From: Clostridia bacterium
GTDB lineage: Bacteria > Bacillota > Clostridia > Christensenellales > Borkfalkiaceae
Length of the DNA stretch: 64,000 nt
Direction of reading: 5' to 3'
Assembly: GCA_017466825.1 (NCBI GenBank)
Contig: JAFTTJ010000017.1
Coordinates: forward strand, 55,347-119,346
Below are positions 15,520 to 23,216 of this stretch, piece after piece. The translations under genes were made by a program, and so were the position numbers. The notes beneath the pieces are model-generated. The model made no database searches. It saw only the letters and a program-made list of their open reading frames with translations, and was not told where the DNA came from. Position 1 is the stretch's first letter. Every line of letters begins with the position of its first letter.

Positions 15520-16917
15520 TTATTTGCGCCAAAACCGTTGTCCGTAACGTAAATCGTTAACAAGTTGATCGCTAGTAGCGTTTGACTTTTCAATTAAAGC
15601 GTTGTTTAACTTCATTTGTTCCGTTTGGGCTTCGCTAGCGTCAATCAGGGCTTGCGTTTGCTTTTCACTAGCCCGTAAAATCTCTTGGTTAGACGCTAAA
15701 AGTTCGTCGTTTTGGACTATTATTGACTCGCTTGCCAATCTTGACCTTCTCGTCTCGTTTACTAACTTTCTCGTTTCTAAAGTTAGGCTAGAAAGTTGAT
15801 CCGAAATTACCGAAAAACTGCGCACGATAGCCGTTCCAAGCGTTTCAAAAGCAGTAGTAATAGAATTATGTATTTGACTGCTTGCATGCGTAATCGCTCT
15901 CGTAATTTGGTCGGCTTGCAACTGCTTATCGACTAGCAAAAGTCCGTCTTTTACGTTGTCCGCTCTTCCCGTTTCTAAATAATAGATAAGTAGGTCTACG
16001 TTTTGCCAATCGCTTTCAGAAATAAGACCGTCGTAAGCGCTATTTAAGGCTAGTTTCATATCTTTTGAAAGTTCTGCGCAACGATTCGTTTGTTGGGTAT
16101 TTATTAAAAGCCTTTCCTGCTCAGTCTTATTTGCAATTTCTAAATTTAAACTTAGTTGCTTTGCTTGCGCTTTACACTCTTCTATATCTCTACGACATTG
16201 CGCTATATCATAGCGAACTTCATTTAATTTTTTAATTGCGTCGGCAGTAATTGCAGGCAATTCACTTTCCATTGAGCGAATTTTTTTCCTTAACTCGTCT
16301 TCTTGTTTTTCTATCCTTTCATTAGCCCATTTCCTTTTCTTTCTCGCCAAATAGACCAACTGCACGATAAACATAATTATTGTTGCAATTGCAACTAGCC
16401 ACATAACCACGTACCAAAACCATGGGAAATTTTCTAGCATTTTTTCATCCGTAAATAACATTATCGTAAGTGAAATTACGCCCATAATAGACCCGCAGCC
16501 TGCCCATATAATAAAAAACACCCAGCACTGCCAAGGATATAGGCTATCTTCCCATATAGGCAACCTTATTTTTCTCACTTCTTTTTTTATTAGTGTTTCT
16601 CTATTATTTTGGAATTCTTGCAACTCGTCTTTTACGTAAGATATTTGTCTTTCACGAAGCATCAACTCTTCATTTTTGATATCGCACTCTTTTTCGCAGC
16701 GTTGCTCCATCAGTTCTAAACTCTGCAATCTATCTTCAAGATTTTTTTTGCGAAGGGAGTTTTCTTGTTGCAACGTTTCTGCCTTTTTTGCGAGTTCGGT
16801 ATTTTTTTCAATGTCCGCTTGGCACTCTTTTATTTCGTCAGCATACTGCGAAATTACGGACAGCCCTGCGCGAATTCCATATAAATCGGCTAAAATAGTA
16901 TCTTTTTCTGTCGACAT
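15520..16917 (-). CDS. Coiled-coil membrane protein, XRE-controlled, function unknown
   Basis: A 465-residue protein made of long coiled coils on both sides of two membrane helices (roughly 130-155, WVFFIIWAGCGSIMGVISL, and 168-195, WFWYVVMWLVAIATIIMFIV). The N-terminal coil is Glu/Lys/Gln-rich, the middle coil follows a basic ARKKRKW boundary, and the C-terminal third is an amphipathic Ser/Thr/Gln-rich coil resembling the signalling region of chemoreceptors without their conserved tip. The ATG at 16917 has AGGAG upstream and is preferred over in-frame upstream codons. Its consensus promoter is overlaid by two operators and faces an XRE gene, so expression is normally shut off and induced by some signal. 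No known family assigned. Confidence 0.65.
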   Translation of the reverse strand: MSTEKDTILADLYGIRAGLSVISQYADEIKECQADIEKNTELAKKAETLQQENSLRKKNLEDRLQSLELMEQRCEKECDIKNEELMLRERQISYVKDELQEFQNNRETLIKKEVRKIRLPIWEDSLYPWQCWVFFIIWAGCGSIMGVISLTIMLFTDEKMLENFPWFWYVVMWLVAIATIIMFIVQLVYLARKKRKWANERIEKQEDELRKKIRSMESELPAITADAIKKLNEVRYDIAQCRRDIEECKAQAKQLSLNLEIANKTEQERLLINTQQTNRCAELSKDMKLALNSAYDGLISESDWQNVDLLIYYLETGRADNVKDGLLLVDKQLQADQITRAITHASSQIHNSITTAFETLGTAIVRSFSVISDQLSSLTLETRKLVNETRRSRLASESIIVQNDELLASNQEILRASEKQTQALIDASEAQTEQMKLNNALIEKSNATSDQLVNDLRYGQRFWRK

Positions 16918-16942
16918 AGGTATACTCCTTTTATAAATTTGG

Positions 16943-16987
16943 TACAATTATCTTGTACTTTTAACACTATTATACAAATATCTTGTA
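16943..16987. promoter_or_regulatory. Paired XRE operators
   Basis: TACAATTATCTTGTA (16943-16957) and TACAAATATCTTGTA (16973-16987) are two copies of the palindrome TACAA-N5-TTGTA whose starts are 30 bp apart, about three helical turns. One lies between the -35 and -10 boxes of the minus promoter and the other just past its start point. Confidence 0.8.
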
Positions 16988-16997
16988 TTTTTGTCAA
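16969..16997 (-). promoter_or_regulatory. Promoter of the coiled-coil protein gene
   Basis: TTGACA (16997-16992), 17-bp spacer, TATAAT (16974-16969): a perfect consensus covered by the operators. The -35 box touches the start codon of the divergent XRE gene. Confidence 0.88.
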
Positions 16998-17227
16998 TGA
17001 AAATGAAAACGAAAATAGCCGAAAACATAAGATTTTATAGAAAACAGGCAGGACTAACTCAAGAACAACTTGCCAATTATTTGCATGGCAAAAAAAGTTT
17101 AGTTTCTAACTACGAAAACGGGTATAGCACGCCCGACATTTATACCTTGTGCTACCTTGCGCATAAGTTTGACGTAAGTTTAGACGAATTAGTTGAATAC
17201 GACCTAACTGAAGAAGACGAAAATTAA
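16997..17227 (+). CDS. XRE-family repressor of the divergent membrane protein gene
   Basis: A 76-residue protein that is almost only an HTH_3 domain (IAENIRFYRKQAGLTQEQLA, then GKKSLVSNYENGYSTPD, then LCYLAHKFDVSLDELVEY), with a short acidic tail. The start is ATG 16997 or ATG 17003; neither has a clear ribosome site. Two matching palindromes in the 79-bp divergent region indicate that it represses the coiled-coil protein gene. Its own promoter is not clear. Confidence 0.9.
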   Translation: MKMKTKIAENIRFYRKQAGLTQEQLANYLHGKKSLVSNYENGYSTPDIYTLCYLAHKFDVSLDELVEYDLTEEDEN

Positions 17228-17256
17228 CCCCCGTTGCACTACCGCAACGGGGGTTT
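17226..17256 (+). terminator. Terminator of the XRE gene
   Basis: AACCCCCGTTGC (17226-17237) pairs with GCAACGGGGGTT (17244-17255), then TT; it begins inside the stop codon. Confidence 0.9.
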
Positions 17257-17265
17257 AAATTTGAA

Positions 17266-17299
17266 ATAATCGACTTATCTAGCGACTTTTATGTGTATA
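17266..17299 (+). repeat. ATAATCGACTTAT dispersed element, copy 1
   Basis: The exact 13-mer ATAATCGACTTAT (17266-17278) is followed by CTAGCGACTTTTATGTGTAT, similar to the 3' parts of four other copies (51043, 55881, 58580, and 60954 on minus). It lies in the gap after the XRE terminator, in the sense orientation of the upstream gene. Confidence 0.7.
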
Positions 17300-17314
17300 T
17301 ACGTTAAATACACC

Positions 17315-17752
17315 TTATTTAGAACCGGTCGAGCCGAAACCACCGCTACCACGTGCGGTATCTGAAAGATCGTCGACTTCTTCGTACTCTACCTTTAAGT
17401 ATGGGGCTATAACCATTTGAGCAATTCGCTCACCGCTAGATATAAAGCGGACTTCGCTAGAATGATTATAAAGGGCGACTTTAACTTCGCCTCGGTAATC
17501 GCTATCGATTACGCCTACTTTATTAGCGGGCGCAAGACCGCTTTTAGTCGCAAGACCAGAGCGCGCGTACACGAGCCCTACGTAGCCGTCGGGAATTTCA
17601 AAGCAAAGCCCCGTACCTATCAAAACCGTTTGACCGGGGGCTATTTGTACCTGCTCGTCTATAACGGCGTAAAGGTCGCCACCTGCGCTACCGTTACTGC
17701 CAAAAGTGGGGATAATCGCCTTATCGCTTAACTTTTTAACTTTTACCTTCAT
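17315..17752 (-). CDS. dut: dUTP diphosphatase (dUTPase)
   Basis: Hydrolyses dUTP to dUMP and pyrophosphate, keeping uracil out of DNA and supplying dTMP synthesis. The 145-residue protein has all five motifs of the trimeric family: AGGDLYAV, ARSGLA, GVIDSDYRGEVKVALYN, RIAQMVIAP and the C-terminal RGSGGFGSTG that closes over the active site. It lies 59 nt downstream of the membrane protein pair and may be read from their transcript or its own weak promoter; AGGAG precedes the ATG. Confidence 0.97.
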   Translation of the reverse strand: MKVKVKKLSDKAIIPTFGSNGSAGGDLYAVIDEQVQIAPGQTVLIGTGLCFEIPDGYVGLVYARSGLATKSGLAPANKVGVIDSDYRGEVKVALYNHSSEVRFISSGERIAQMVIAPYLKVEYEEVDDLSDTARGSGGFGSTGSK

Positions 17753-17811
17753 ATTTTCTCCTTAAAAATCAAGATTGAATTTACCGTGTTTTTCTTTTAT
17801 CTACCTACTAT

Positions 17812-18501
17812 TTAGGCGTTTAAATAAAGTTTTAAAGACTGCCACGCAACGACGTCGGCTACCGCAAAGATTACGTCGCGAGTGATACTTGCCGTAAATA
17901 TTGCCGACAAAAGTCCGCTTATCCATTTTGCGGGGTTGAAAAAGTTTAATACTTTAAGTATTGGGTTTACCTTTTTAACGACTTCCACCCCACCCTGTAC
18001 GACGGGGTTTTGGACGATTCCAAGACCTATTTGGACAAAGTTATACACTTCGCCCACGTCGCTATTTTTAAGAAGGGGTAGGTCGATATAGTCTAAAATT
18101 TCTTCCAACTTTTTAGTTACGTCGTCAATAAACTCAAAAGTGTGCTTTATGCTAAACTCTAATAAGGGTTTTGGGCTTTGGGGGTTGACCGTTTTTGCAA
18201 CGGCGGAAACGACGTCCGCATACATTTTAAAATAAGATTTATCGCCGTCCTTTTTAGTGGGTATGCCTAAGACCGTTTTTATAACGGCGTACTTATTTTC
18301 CTTTAAGTATTCCTTTTTCTTTTCGTCTAAAATGCCGTCGATTGCCTTTTGATAATCTTCCGCTACGCCCGTTTTTTGGTTTTGTACGGACTCAGAAATT
18401 CTATTTCTAACCCCCTTGACTTTTGCAAAGGCGGTTATAGTAATGCCGAGTATAAGTCCGCCGACAAAAACGAGAATCCATGAAATTATAGCCATAATCA
18501 T
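17812..18501 (-). CDS. Membrane-anchored protein of unknown function (pair member 2)
   Basis: A 229-residue protein with an N-terminal membrane helix (about 3-25), a cytoplasmic helical middle rich in Lys, Glu and Asp, and a hydrophobic C-terminal segment. It has the same overall plan as the upstream neighbour (anchor, then ISESVQNQKTG-like soluble helices). I do not recognise a family. Its ATG overlaps the upstream stop (TAATG), so the two are translated together, and both sit directly downstream of an ArsP_2-type permease gene. Confidence 0.6.
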   Translation of the reverse strand: MIMAIISWILVFVGGLILGITITAFAKVKGVRNRISESVQNQKTGVAEDYQKAIDGILDEKKKEYLKENKYAVIKTVLGIPTKKDGDKSYFKMYADVVSAVAKTVNPQSPKPLLEFSIKHTFEFIDDVTKKLEEILDYIDLPLLKNSDVGEVYNFVQIGLGIVQNPVVQGGVEVVKKVNPILKVLNFFNPAKWISGLLSAIFTASITRDVIFAVADVVAWQSLKLYLNA

Positions 18502-19361
18502 TACGCACTCTCCTTTGCGGAATCGTCCGCGCTAGAAGAATTTGCGATTTGCTCTTTAAACTGCTCTGAATAAAGTTTGTTTATCTCTTCAGCAAAAAGT
18601 TCTATCGTTTGCAATGCTAAGTCGTCGATAACGCTATTGCCGATTTTTAAACCGACGTTTTTAATAGCGCCCCCTAAAACGCCCTTTACCTTGTCTACGA
18701 ACCCGCCGAAAAAGGCTTTTATTTTATTTTCGTCTTTTGGTAATTCTTCTTCGGTTTTCTTTTTGGTCAATTTAGTAATTATGTCAATAAGTTGGGCTAT
18801 AGTTAGATCTTCAGCGTTTTTCGGCGTTTCACCAAAGGCTTTTTTGCCAAAGTTATGCGCTAAAAAATACGCCGTTTTTAACCCGATTGTATTTAAAAAT
18901 TTTAAAATTTCTTCGTTTAAGCCGTTTGCAAAAGAACGCAAAAAGTAGACGAGTTCGTACACGGTAAAGTCAAGGTGAAGTTTAACGCTTTCACGCAAGA
19001 TGAATTTGTCGTTATACTTTAAATTTTCCTTACTGTAAATTTCGTAAAGTTTGGTGTTTGCGTATTTTTCGGGAATCTTTTGAGCGAGAGTCGTAAGCGC
19101 GCCTACGAAAAAACCAATTTTTTCAAGTTCAATGGTAGTATGCCCCGTTTTAAAATACGCTTTGGCTACTTCCTTTTCGTGCGAGATATCTTGCACCGTT
19201 GCGCTATTTGTAACTTTATTTTTAAATGCTAAATTCTTCCACGTTATCAAGGCGATTAAAACGCCCAAACCAACGCTTATTACTAAAATTAGTCCGCCTA
19301 TAAGCCAATTAACGGCGTTTTCGGCAAAATAATTGCCAATCATTTTTAAAATTTCTTCCAC
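18501..19361 (-). CDS. Membrane-anchored protein of unknown function (pair member 1)
   Basis: A 286-residue protein. An N-terminal membrane helix (about 17-40, VNWLIGGLILVISVGLGVLI) is followed by a helical cytoplasmic domain and a Ser/Asp-rich tail (NSSSADDSAKESA). No family is recognised. It starts 10 nt after the permease gene and overlaps the next gene, so the three form one operon. A shared role at the membrane with the permease is an inference from context only. Confidence 0.6.
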   Translation of the reverse strand: MEEILKMIGNYFAENAVNWLIGGLILVISVGLGVLIALITWKNLAFKNKVTNSATVQDISHEKEVAKAYFKTGHTTIELEKIGFFVGALTTLAQKIPEKYANTKLYEIYSKENLKYNDKFILRESVKLHLDFTVYELVYFLRSFANGLNEEILKFLNTIGLKTAYFLAHNFGKKAFGETPKNAEDLTIAQLIDIITKLTKKKTEEELPKDENKIKAFFGGFVDKVKGVLGGAIKNVGLKIGNSVIDDLALQTIELFAEEINKLYSEQFKEQIANSSSADDSAKESA

Positions 19362-19371
19362 GTTACCACCT

Positions 19372-20256
19372 TTAAAACAGTCCGCTTATCAAGGTTATAA
19401 AAAGCCCCGAGAGCGCGCCGATTAAGTATAAAACTATGAGAATAAACAAATTCCTTTTAGTTTCTTTAACGTTTTTAAAAAGTACGGCAAGCCCTACGCC
19501 TGCGTTAGAGATAAGCCCTGCGACTAAACTGCCGAAAGATATTCCGCCGTTTACGTAAGCACCCGTGATGATTGCCGACGACGCGCAGTTGGGTATTAAG
19601 CCGATTAAGGCGGTTATGAAACTCTCGGCGTATTTAACCGACGATAGATATTGCTTAAAAGCGTCTTCACCGATAAGCCCGTCTTCGCCAAAGAAAAGAC
19701 CAAAAACAAAAGTTACTAAAAATACGAAGATAAAGGTTTGCAAGGCGTGAAAAAGAGGTACTAAAATGTACATTTTTACCCATGCGAACTTGCCCGTGGG
19801 CTCTTCGTCGTGACAATGCGCGCAAACGCTTTCATGCTCGAAAACTTCTCCGCCGTATTCCTTTTGCTTTGAAATGATTAGGTTGAAAAGCATGCCGACG
19901 GCTACCGCTAGCGCGAACTTTATTAAAATTAACGGAATAATATCCAATCGTTTATCGCTTGCGATAAGTATTGAAAAGGCTTCGTCCGACGTGGCGATAA
20001 ACACGCTAAACAAAGTGCCGAGACCTATTATACCTTTATCGAAGAGTTTTGCCGACATAACGCTTACCCCACATTGCGGAATAGTGCCAAATAACGCGCC
20101 GAGCGCAGGCGCGCCCTTGCCCGTTAAAGACTTGCCGTTAGTGGCAAAACTCGTTTTACGCTCAATCAGTTCTATTATGGCGTAAGTTATAAACATTACG
20201 GGTAGCATTAGCGCGCAATCTTTTAAACTGTGCAATAAAACGTGCCAAACGTCCAT
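19372..20256 (-). CDS. Putative ArsP_2-type (DUF2899) permease
   Basis: A 294-residue polytopic protein with about ten hydrophobic segments in two related halves. Each half carries a short re-entrant-like motif, GTIPQCGVSVMSAKLF in the first and GLIPNCASSAIITGAY in the second. Between them lies a soluble loop with HESVCAHCHDEE, a likely metal-binding patch. This architecture is that of the putative arsenic or metal efflux family ArsP_2. The substrate is not known. It heads a three-gene operon with the two anchored proteins downstream. Confidence 0.75.
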   Translation of the reverse strand: MDVWHVLLHSLKDCALMLPVMFITYAIIELIERKTSFATNGKSLTGKGAPALGALFGTIPQCGVSVMSAKLFDKGIIGLGTLFSVFIATSDEAFSILIASDKRLDIIPLILIKFALAVAVGMLFNLIISKQKEYGGEVFEHESVCAHCHDEEPTGKFAWVKMYILVPLFHALQTFIFVFLVTFVFGLFFGEDGLIGEDAFKQYLSSVKYAESFITALIGLIPNCASSAIITGAYVNGGISFGSLVAGLISNAGVGLAVLFKNVKETKRNLFILIVLYLIGALSGLFITLISGLF

Positions 20257-20286
20257 ATCGGCTCTCCTTTTATAATTTCTTACACT

Positions 20287-20315
20287 ATTATATAATGATT
20301 TTGAAAAAATCGCAA
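20287..20315 (-). promoter_or_regulatory. Promoter of the permease operon
   Basis: TTGCGA (20315-20310), 17-bp spacer, TATAAT (20292-20287) on the minus strand. Confidence 0.65.
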
Positions 20316-20439
20316 ATATTTTTTAACAAGATTTAAAGTTGGCTAAAATTTATAGATTTTTGCCTTGTAAAGAGAAAATTGTGTGAAATATTTTTTCACC
20401 GTATTTATGTTTTTCTGTCAAACGCTTGACAATAAGGGG

Positions 20440-20448
20440 TGCTATAAT
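20440..20448 (+). promoter_or_regulatory. Orphan extended -10 promoter-like site
   Basis: TGC-TATAAT (20440-20448) is an extended -10. TTGACA at 20426-20431 is only 11 bp away, too close for a standard -35. No gene follows; a transcript would run about 100 nt into the hairpin at 20527-20557, so a small RNA is possible. Confidence 0.35.
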
Positions 20449-20503
20449 AAATTTACAAATTAAGTTTACACAAATTTTTTTCATTAAGTTTTTTCTTGTT
20501 TTT

Positions 20504-20560
20504 ATAAATCATTTCTCCATTGTGCAAAGGGAGCGGAATTTTTTCCGCTCCTTTTGTGTT
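20504..20560 (+). repeat. 57-bp hairpin repeat, copy 1
   Basis: Identical over 57 bp to 20619-20675. The core GGGAGCGGAA pairs with TTCCGCTCC and is followed by TTTTG, so it can fold like a terminator. Confidence 0.85.
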
Positions 20561-20618
20561 TGGAGAATATTTAACCCGTTATCCACAGACTTTTATATAT
20601 CGCTATACTTTTCTAGGG

Positions 20619-20675
20619 ATAAATCATTTCTCCATTGTGCAAAGGGAGCGGAATTTTTTCCGCTCCTTTTGTGTT
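20619..20675 (+). repeat. 57-bp hairpin repeat, copy 2
   Basis: A second identical copy, 115 bp after the first. It continues into GCAACGTGACGTTGC, a 7+1+7 palindrome, which is shared with the partial copy at 20745. Confidence 0.85.
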
Positions 20676-20744
20676 GGGCAACGTGACGTTGCATCCGTGT
20701 TGCTACCGCCATAGTTCAAATTGTTCGTTTAATATATTAGTTTT

Positions 20745-20777
20745 GCTCCTTTTGTGTTGGCAACGTGACGTTGCATC
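20745..20777 (+). repeat. Hairpin repeat, partial copy 3
   Basis: GCTCCTTTTGTGTTGG followed by CAACGTGACGTTGCATC matches the end of copy 2 with a single-base deletion, so the array is decaying or recombining. Confidence 0.75.
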
Positions 20778-20808
20778 TATATTTTTAGAAGTCTTTTTAA
20801 ATAAGTTT

Positions 20809-20880
20809 TCGTAGGGGCGGGGTTCTACTCCGCCCTTTAAGTTTTTTATAAAAAGGGAGCAGCAAGCCACTCCCCTACGA
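20809..20880. repeat. 72-bp palindromic element
   Basis: The ends TCGTAGGGG (20809-20817) and CCCCTACGA (20872-20880) are perfect inverted repeats, with partly complementary inner blocks (GGGTTCTACTCCGCCC against GGGAGCAGC). It resembles non-autonomous palindromic repeats; no gene lies inside. Confidence 0.65.
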
Positions 20881-20939
20881 GTAATTTTTTGGCTCTTAGG
20901 CGGTTACGCAAAAAAAGGATAAAATTTAGTCTTTTCAAC

Positions 20940-21019
20940 TGTCATTCCGTGCGTAAGCGAAGGAATCTCATAAATACTATTAAGATTGCCACGCCTACTA
21001 GCGTAGGCTCGCAATGACA
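20940..21019. repeat. 80-bp palindromic element with TGTCATT ends
   Basis: TGTCATT (20940-20946) and AATGACA (21013-21019) are inverted ends. The interior has GCGTAAGCGAAGGAATCTC and an inverted ACGCCTACTAGCGTAGGC. Elements of this appearance are common dispersed repeats in bacterial genomes. Confidence 0.6.
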
Positions 21020-21045
21020 AGAAAAGTACAAATCGCTTTTAACAA

Positions 21046-21072
21046 AAAACTGCCGAACTCGTCGGCAGTTTT
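21046..21072 (-). terminator. Terminator of tyrS
   Basis: AAAACTGCCGA (21046-21056) pairs with TCGGCAGTTTT (21062-21072); the minus strand ends in a T-run. It begins 5 nt after the tyrS stop codon. Confidence 0.92.
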
Positions 21073-21076
21073 GTTT

Positions 21077-22282
21077 TTATAACTTAATATTTATATGAAC
21101 TTTTTTACCCTTATGCAAAACGAAACTTCCTTTTGCCTTAATTTCGTCGGAAAGTTCAACGTCGTTTATGGTAATCTTTTTATCGTCAACCGAAATAGCG
21201 TTGCCTTCGATAAGTCGTCTTGCTTCGCTCTTTGATTTTGCAACGCCAGCCAAAACGATAATATCAATTACGTTGGTTACGCCGTTGGCTTCAAAGGTGG
21301 GCATATCTTCAGCGTTACCGCCAAAGGCTGCTCTCGCTTGTTTTTGAGCGGCAAGAGCCTTTTCTTCGCCGTGAACGAGTTTTGTTACTTCAAAGGCAAG
21401 GCGTTCTTTAGCCAAGTTCATACGCTCGTCGTTAAACTTAGTGAGTTCAGCGATTTCGTCCATATCCATAAAGGTTAAAAGACGCATACATTCGGCAACC
21501 TTTACGTCTTCAACGTTGCGGAAATATTGATAGAAATCGTAAACCGAACACTTATTTTCGTCAAGCCAAAGCGCGCCTTTTTGGGTTTTGCCCATCTTTT
21601 TGCCTTCGCTATTTAAAAGCAAGGTACAAGTTAAGCAATAAGCGTCTTTTTGCTCTTTTCTACGAATAAGGTCAACCCCTGCAAGCATGTTAGACCATTG
21701 GTCGTCACCGCCTACTTCTAATACGCAACCGTGCTTTTGGTTGAGTACCAAAAAGTCGTAACCTTGCATTAACATATAGTTAAATTCAAGGAAGGTAAGC
21801 CCTTTTTCCATACGCTGACGGAAACACTCTGCCGTAAGCATTTTATTTACCGAGAAATGCACGCCGATATCCCTTAAAAACTCAACGTAATTGAGTTTCA
21901 TAAGCCAGTCGGCGTTGTTTTCGATAATAGCGGCGTTTTCGCCTTCAAAACTGATAAATCTTGACATTTGCTCTTTAAAGCAAGCAATGTTATGATTGAT
22001 AATTTCGGGAGTGAGCATTTGGCGCATATCGCTTCTACCGGACGGATCGCCAATCATACCCGTACCACCGCCGAAAAGGGCAATGGGGGTGTGGCCGTAC
22101 TTTTGCATCCACGCCATAGCCATAATGGGAATATAGTGTCCGATATGCAAACTGTCCGCCGTGGGGTCAAAACCTACGTAAAACGAAATGCTTTCAGTTT
22201 CAAGTTTCTTCTTTAAATCGTCGCCGTAAACGGTTTGCTTGACAAATCCACGCTCGGTAAGAACGTCTAAAACGTTTTTCAT
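21077..22282 (-). CDS. tyrS: Tyrosyl-tRNA synthetase
   Basis: A class I synthetase that charges tRNA-Tyr. The 401-residue protein has the HIGH-like motif SLHIGHYIP (about residues 41-49), substrate-binding GDPSGRSDM and YDFLVL with GGDDQWSN, the KMSKS-like loop KKMGKTQKGA, and a C-terminal S4 RNA-binding domain (SKSEARRLIEGNAISVDD). Length and order are standard. The upstream region is too short for a T-box leader and none is seen, so regulation appears to be by promoter only, unlike many Bacillota tyrS genes. Confidence 0.97.
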   Translation of the reverse strand: MKNVLDVLTERGFVKQTVYGDDLKKKLETESISFYVGFDPTADSLHIGHYIPIMAMAWMQKYGHTPIALFGGGTGMIGDPSGRSDMRQMLTPEIINHNIACFKEQMSRFISFEGENAAIIENNADWLMKLNYVEFLRDIGVHFSVNKMLTAECFRQRMEKGLTFLEFNYMLMQGYDFLVLNQKHGCVLEVGGDDQWSNMLAGVDLIRRKEQKDAYCLTCTLLLNSEGKKMGKTQKGALWLDENKCSVYDFYQYFRNVEDVKVAECMRLLTFMDMDEIAELTKFNDERMNLAKERLAFEVTKLVHGEEKALAAQKQARAAFGGNAEDMPTFEANGVTNVIDIIVLAGVAKSKSEARRLIEGNAISVDDKKITINDVELSDEIKAKGSFVLHKGKKVHINIKL

Positions 22283-22316
22283 AATAATCTCCTAAGTAAT
22301 ATAATCAACTTTATAA

Positions 22317-22345
22317 AGTATACTCAAAAACGCAAAACTTGTCAA
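22317..22345 (-). promoter_or_regulatory. Promoter of tyrS
   Basis: TTGACA (22345-22340), 17-bp spacer, TATACT (22322-22317). The leader is about 28 nt. Confidence 0.85.
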
Positions 22346-22445
22346 CAAAAAACACTCTAAAAAGCCCCCTTTTGCCTATTTTTACTAAAGTAACCCCCTT
22401 AAAAGCAAAGGTTGGGTAAATTTTTAAAAAAATTCAAAATAATAA

Positions 22446-22474
22446 TTGTCAAACTAAAGGTTATGTGTTATAAT
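22446..22474 (+). promoter_or_regulatory. Promoter of the NifU-like/GGGtGRT pair
   Basis: TTGTCA (22446-22451), 17-bp spacer, TATAAT (22469-22474), followed by a strong GGAGG ribosome site at 22497-22501. Confidence 0.85.
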
Positions 22475-22509
22475 TGTAAAGATAAATAATCTATTTGGAG
22501 GAATATATA

Positions 22510-23202
22510 ATGCAATATTCTCACGAAGTTGAAAATATGGTATGCGTTGCTAAAGGTCCTAATCACGGACCTGCTCCTATCCCTGAAGAAGGTTTATGGG
22601 TTCAGTCGAGAGAAATTCACGACGTTTCAGGCTTTACTCACGGTATAGGTTGGTGCGCACCCCAACAAGGCGCATGTAAGCTTTCACTCAACGTTAAAAA
22701 AGGCGTAATTGAAGAAGCGCTCGTTGAAACTATCGGTTGTTCGGGTATGACTCACTCTGCTGCTATGGCGTCGGAAATTCTCCCCGGCAAAACCATTTTG
22801 GAAGCGCTCAATACCGACCTTGTTTGCGACGCTATCAACACCGCTATGAGAGAACTCTTCTTACAAATCGTTTACGGCAGAACTCAATCTGCTTTCTCTG
22901 AAGACGGTCTTCCTATCGGCGCTGGTCTTGAAGACCTTGGTAAAGGTCTCCGCTCGCAAGTTGGTACTATGTATGGTACTAAAGTTAAGGGCGCTAGATA
23001 TCTTGAAATGGCAGAAGGGTACGTTACCCGCCTTGCATTAGACAAAGATATGCAAATTACCGGTTACGAATTTATTTCGCTCGGCAAAATGACCGACTTT
23101 ATCAAAAAAGGTCTTAGCCCCAACGAAGCGTATGAAAAATCACGCGGTACTTACGGTAGATTCGATGGCGCGTTCAAGTACATCGATCCTCGTCACGAGT
23201 AA
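22510..23202 (+). CDS. NifU_N-like iron-sulfur scaffold-type protein
   Basis: A 230-residue protein related to the U-type scaffold domain. The block ETIGCSGMTHSAAMASEI with LPGKT corresponds to the GC..SxAS..M...GKT signature of NifU/IscU, and further cysteines lie at GWCAPQQGACK. It is longer than IscU and lacks an obvious third ligand in the usual place, so scaffold function is not certain. The ATG at 22510 is chosen because GGAGG sits 8 nt upstream. It is always paired with the GGGtGRT gene in related genomes as far as I know the family, and lies 14 nt before it here. Codon use suggests high expression. Confidence 0.8.
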   Translation: MQYSHEVENMVCVAKGPNHGPAPIPEEGLWVQSREIHDVSGFTHGIGWCAPQQGACKLSLNVKKGVIEEALVETIGCSGMTHSAAMASEILPGKTILEALNTDLVCDAINTAMRELFLQIVYGRTQSAFSEDGLPIGAGLEDLGKGLRSQVGTMYGTKVKGARYLEMAEGYVTRLALDKDMQITGYEFISLGKMTDFIKKGLSPNEAYEKSRGTYGRFDGAFKYIDPRHE

Positions 23203-23216
23203 GGAGGTAATATATC

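Larger units (their letters stand above)
20257..21076. other. Gene-free block between permease operon and tyrS
   Basis: About 820 bp without a credible gene. It contains the permease promoter, an orphan plus-strand -10 element, two full copies and one partial copy of a hairpin repeat, two larger inverted-repeat elements and the tyrS terminator, listed separately. Short reading frames across it have no ribosome sites and run through the repeats. Confidence 0.8.

Noticed and set aside
20426-20714. Open frames of 64-86 codons over the repeat block
   Set aside because: They read through the 57-bp repeats in different frames and have no ribosome site.
20504-20777. CRISPR array
   Set aside because: Only two full repeats with unequal, non-spacer-like intervals and no cas genes; the repeat is a terminator-like hairpin.
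22283-22509. T-box leader for tyrS
   Set aside because: The leader is only about 28 nt and has no specifier loop or T-box sequence.
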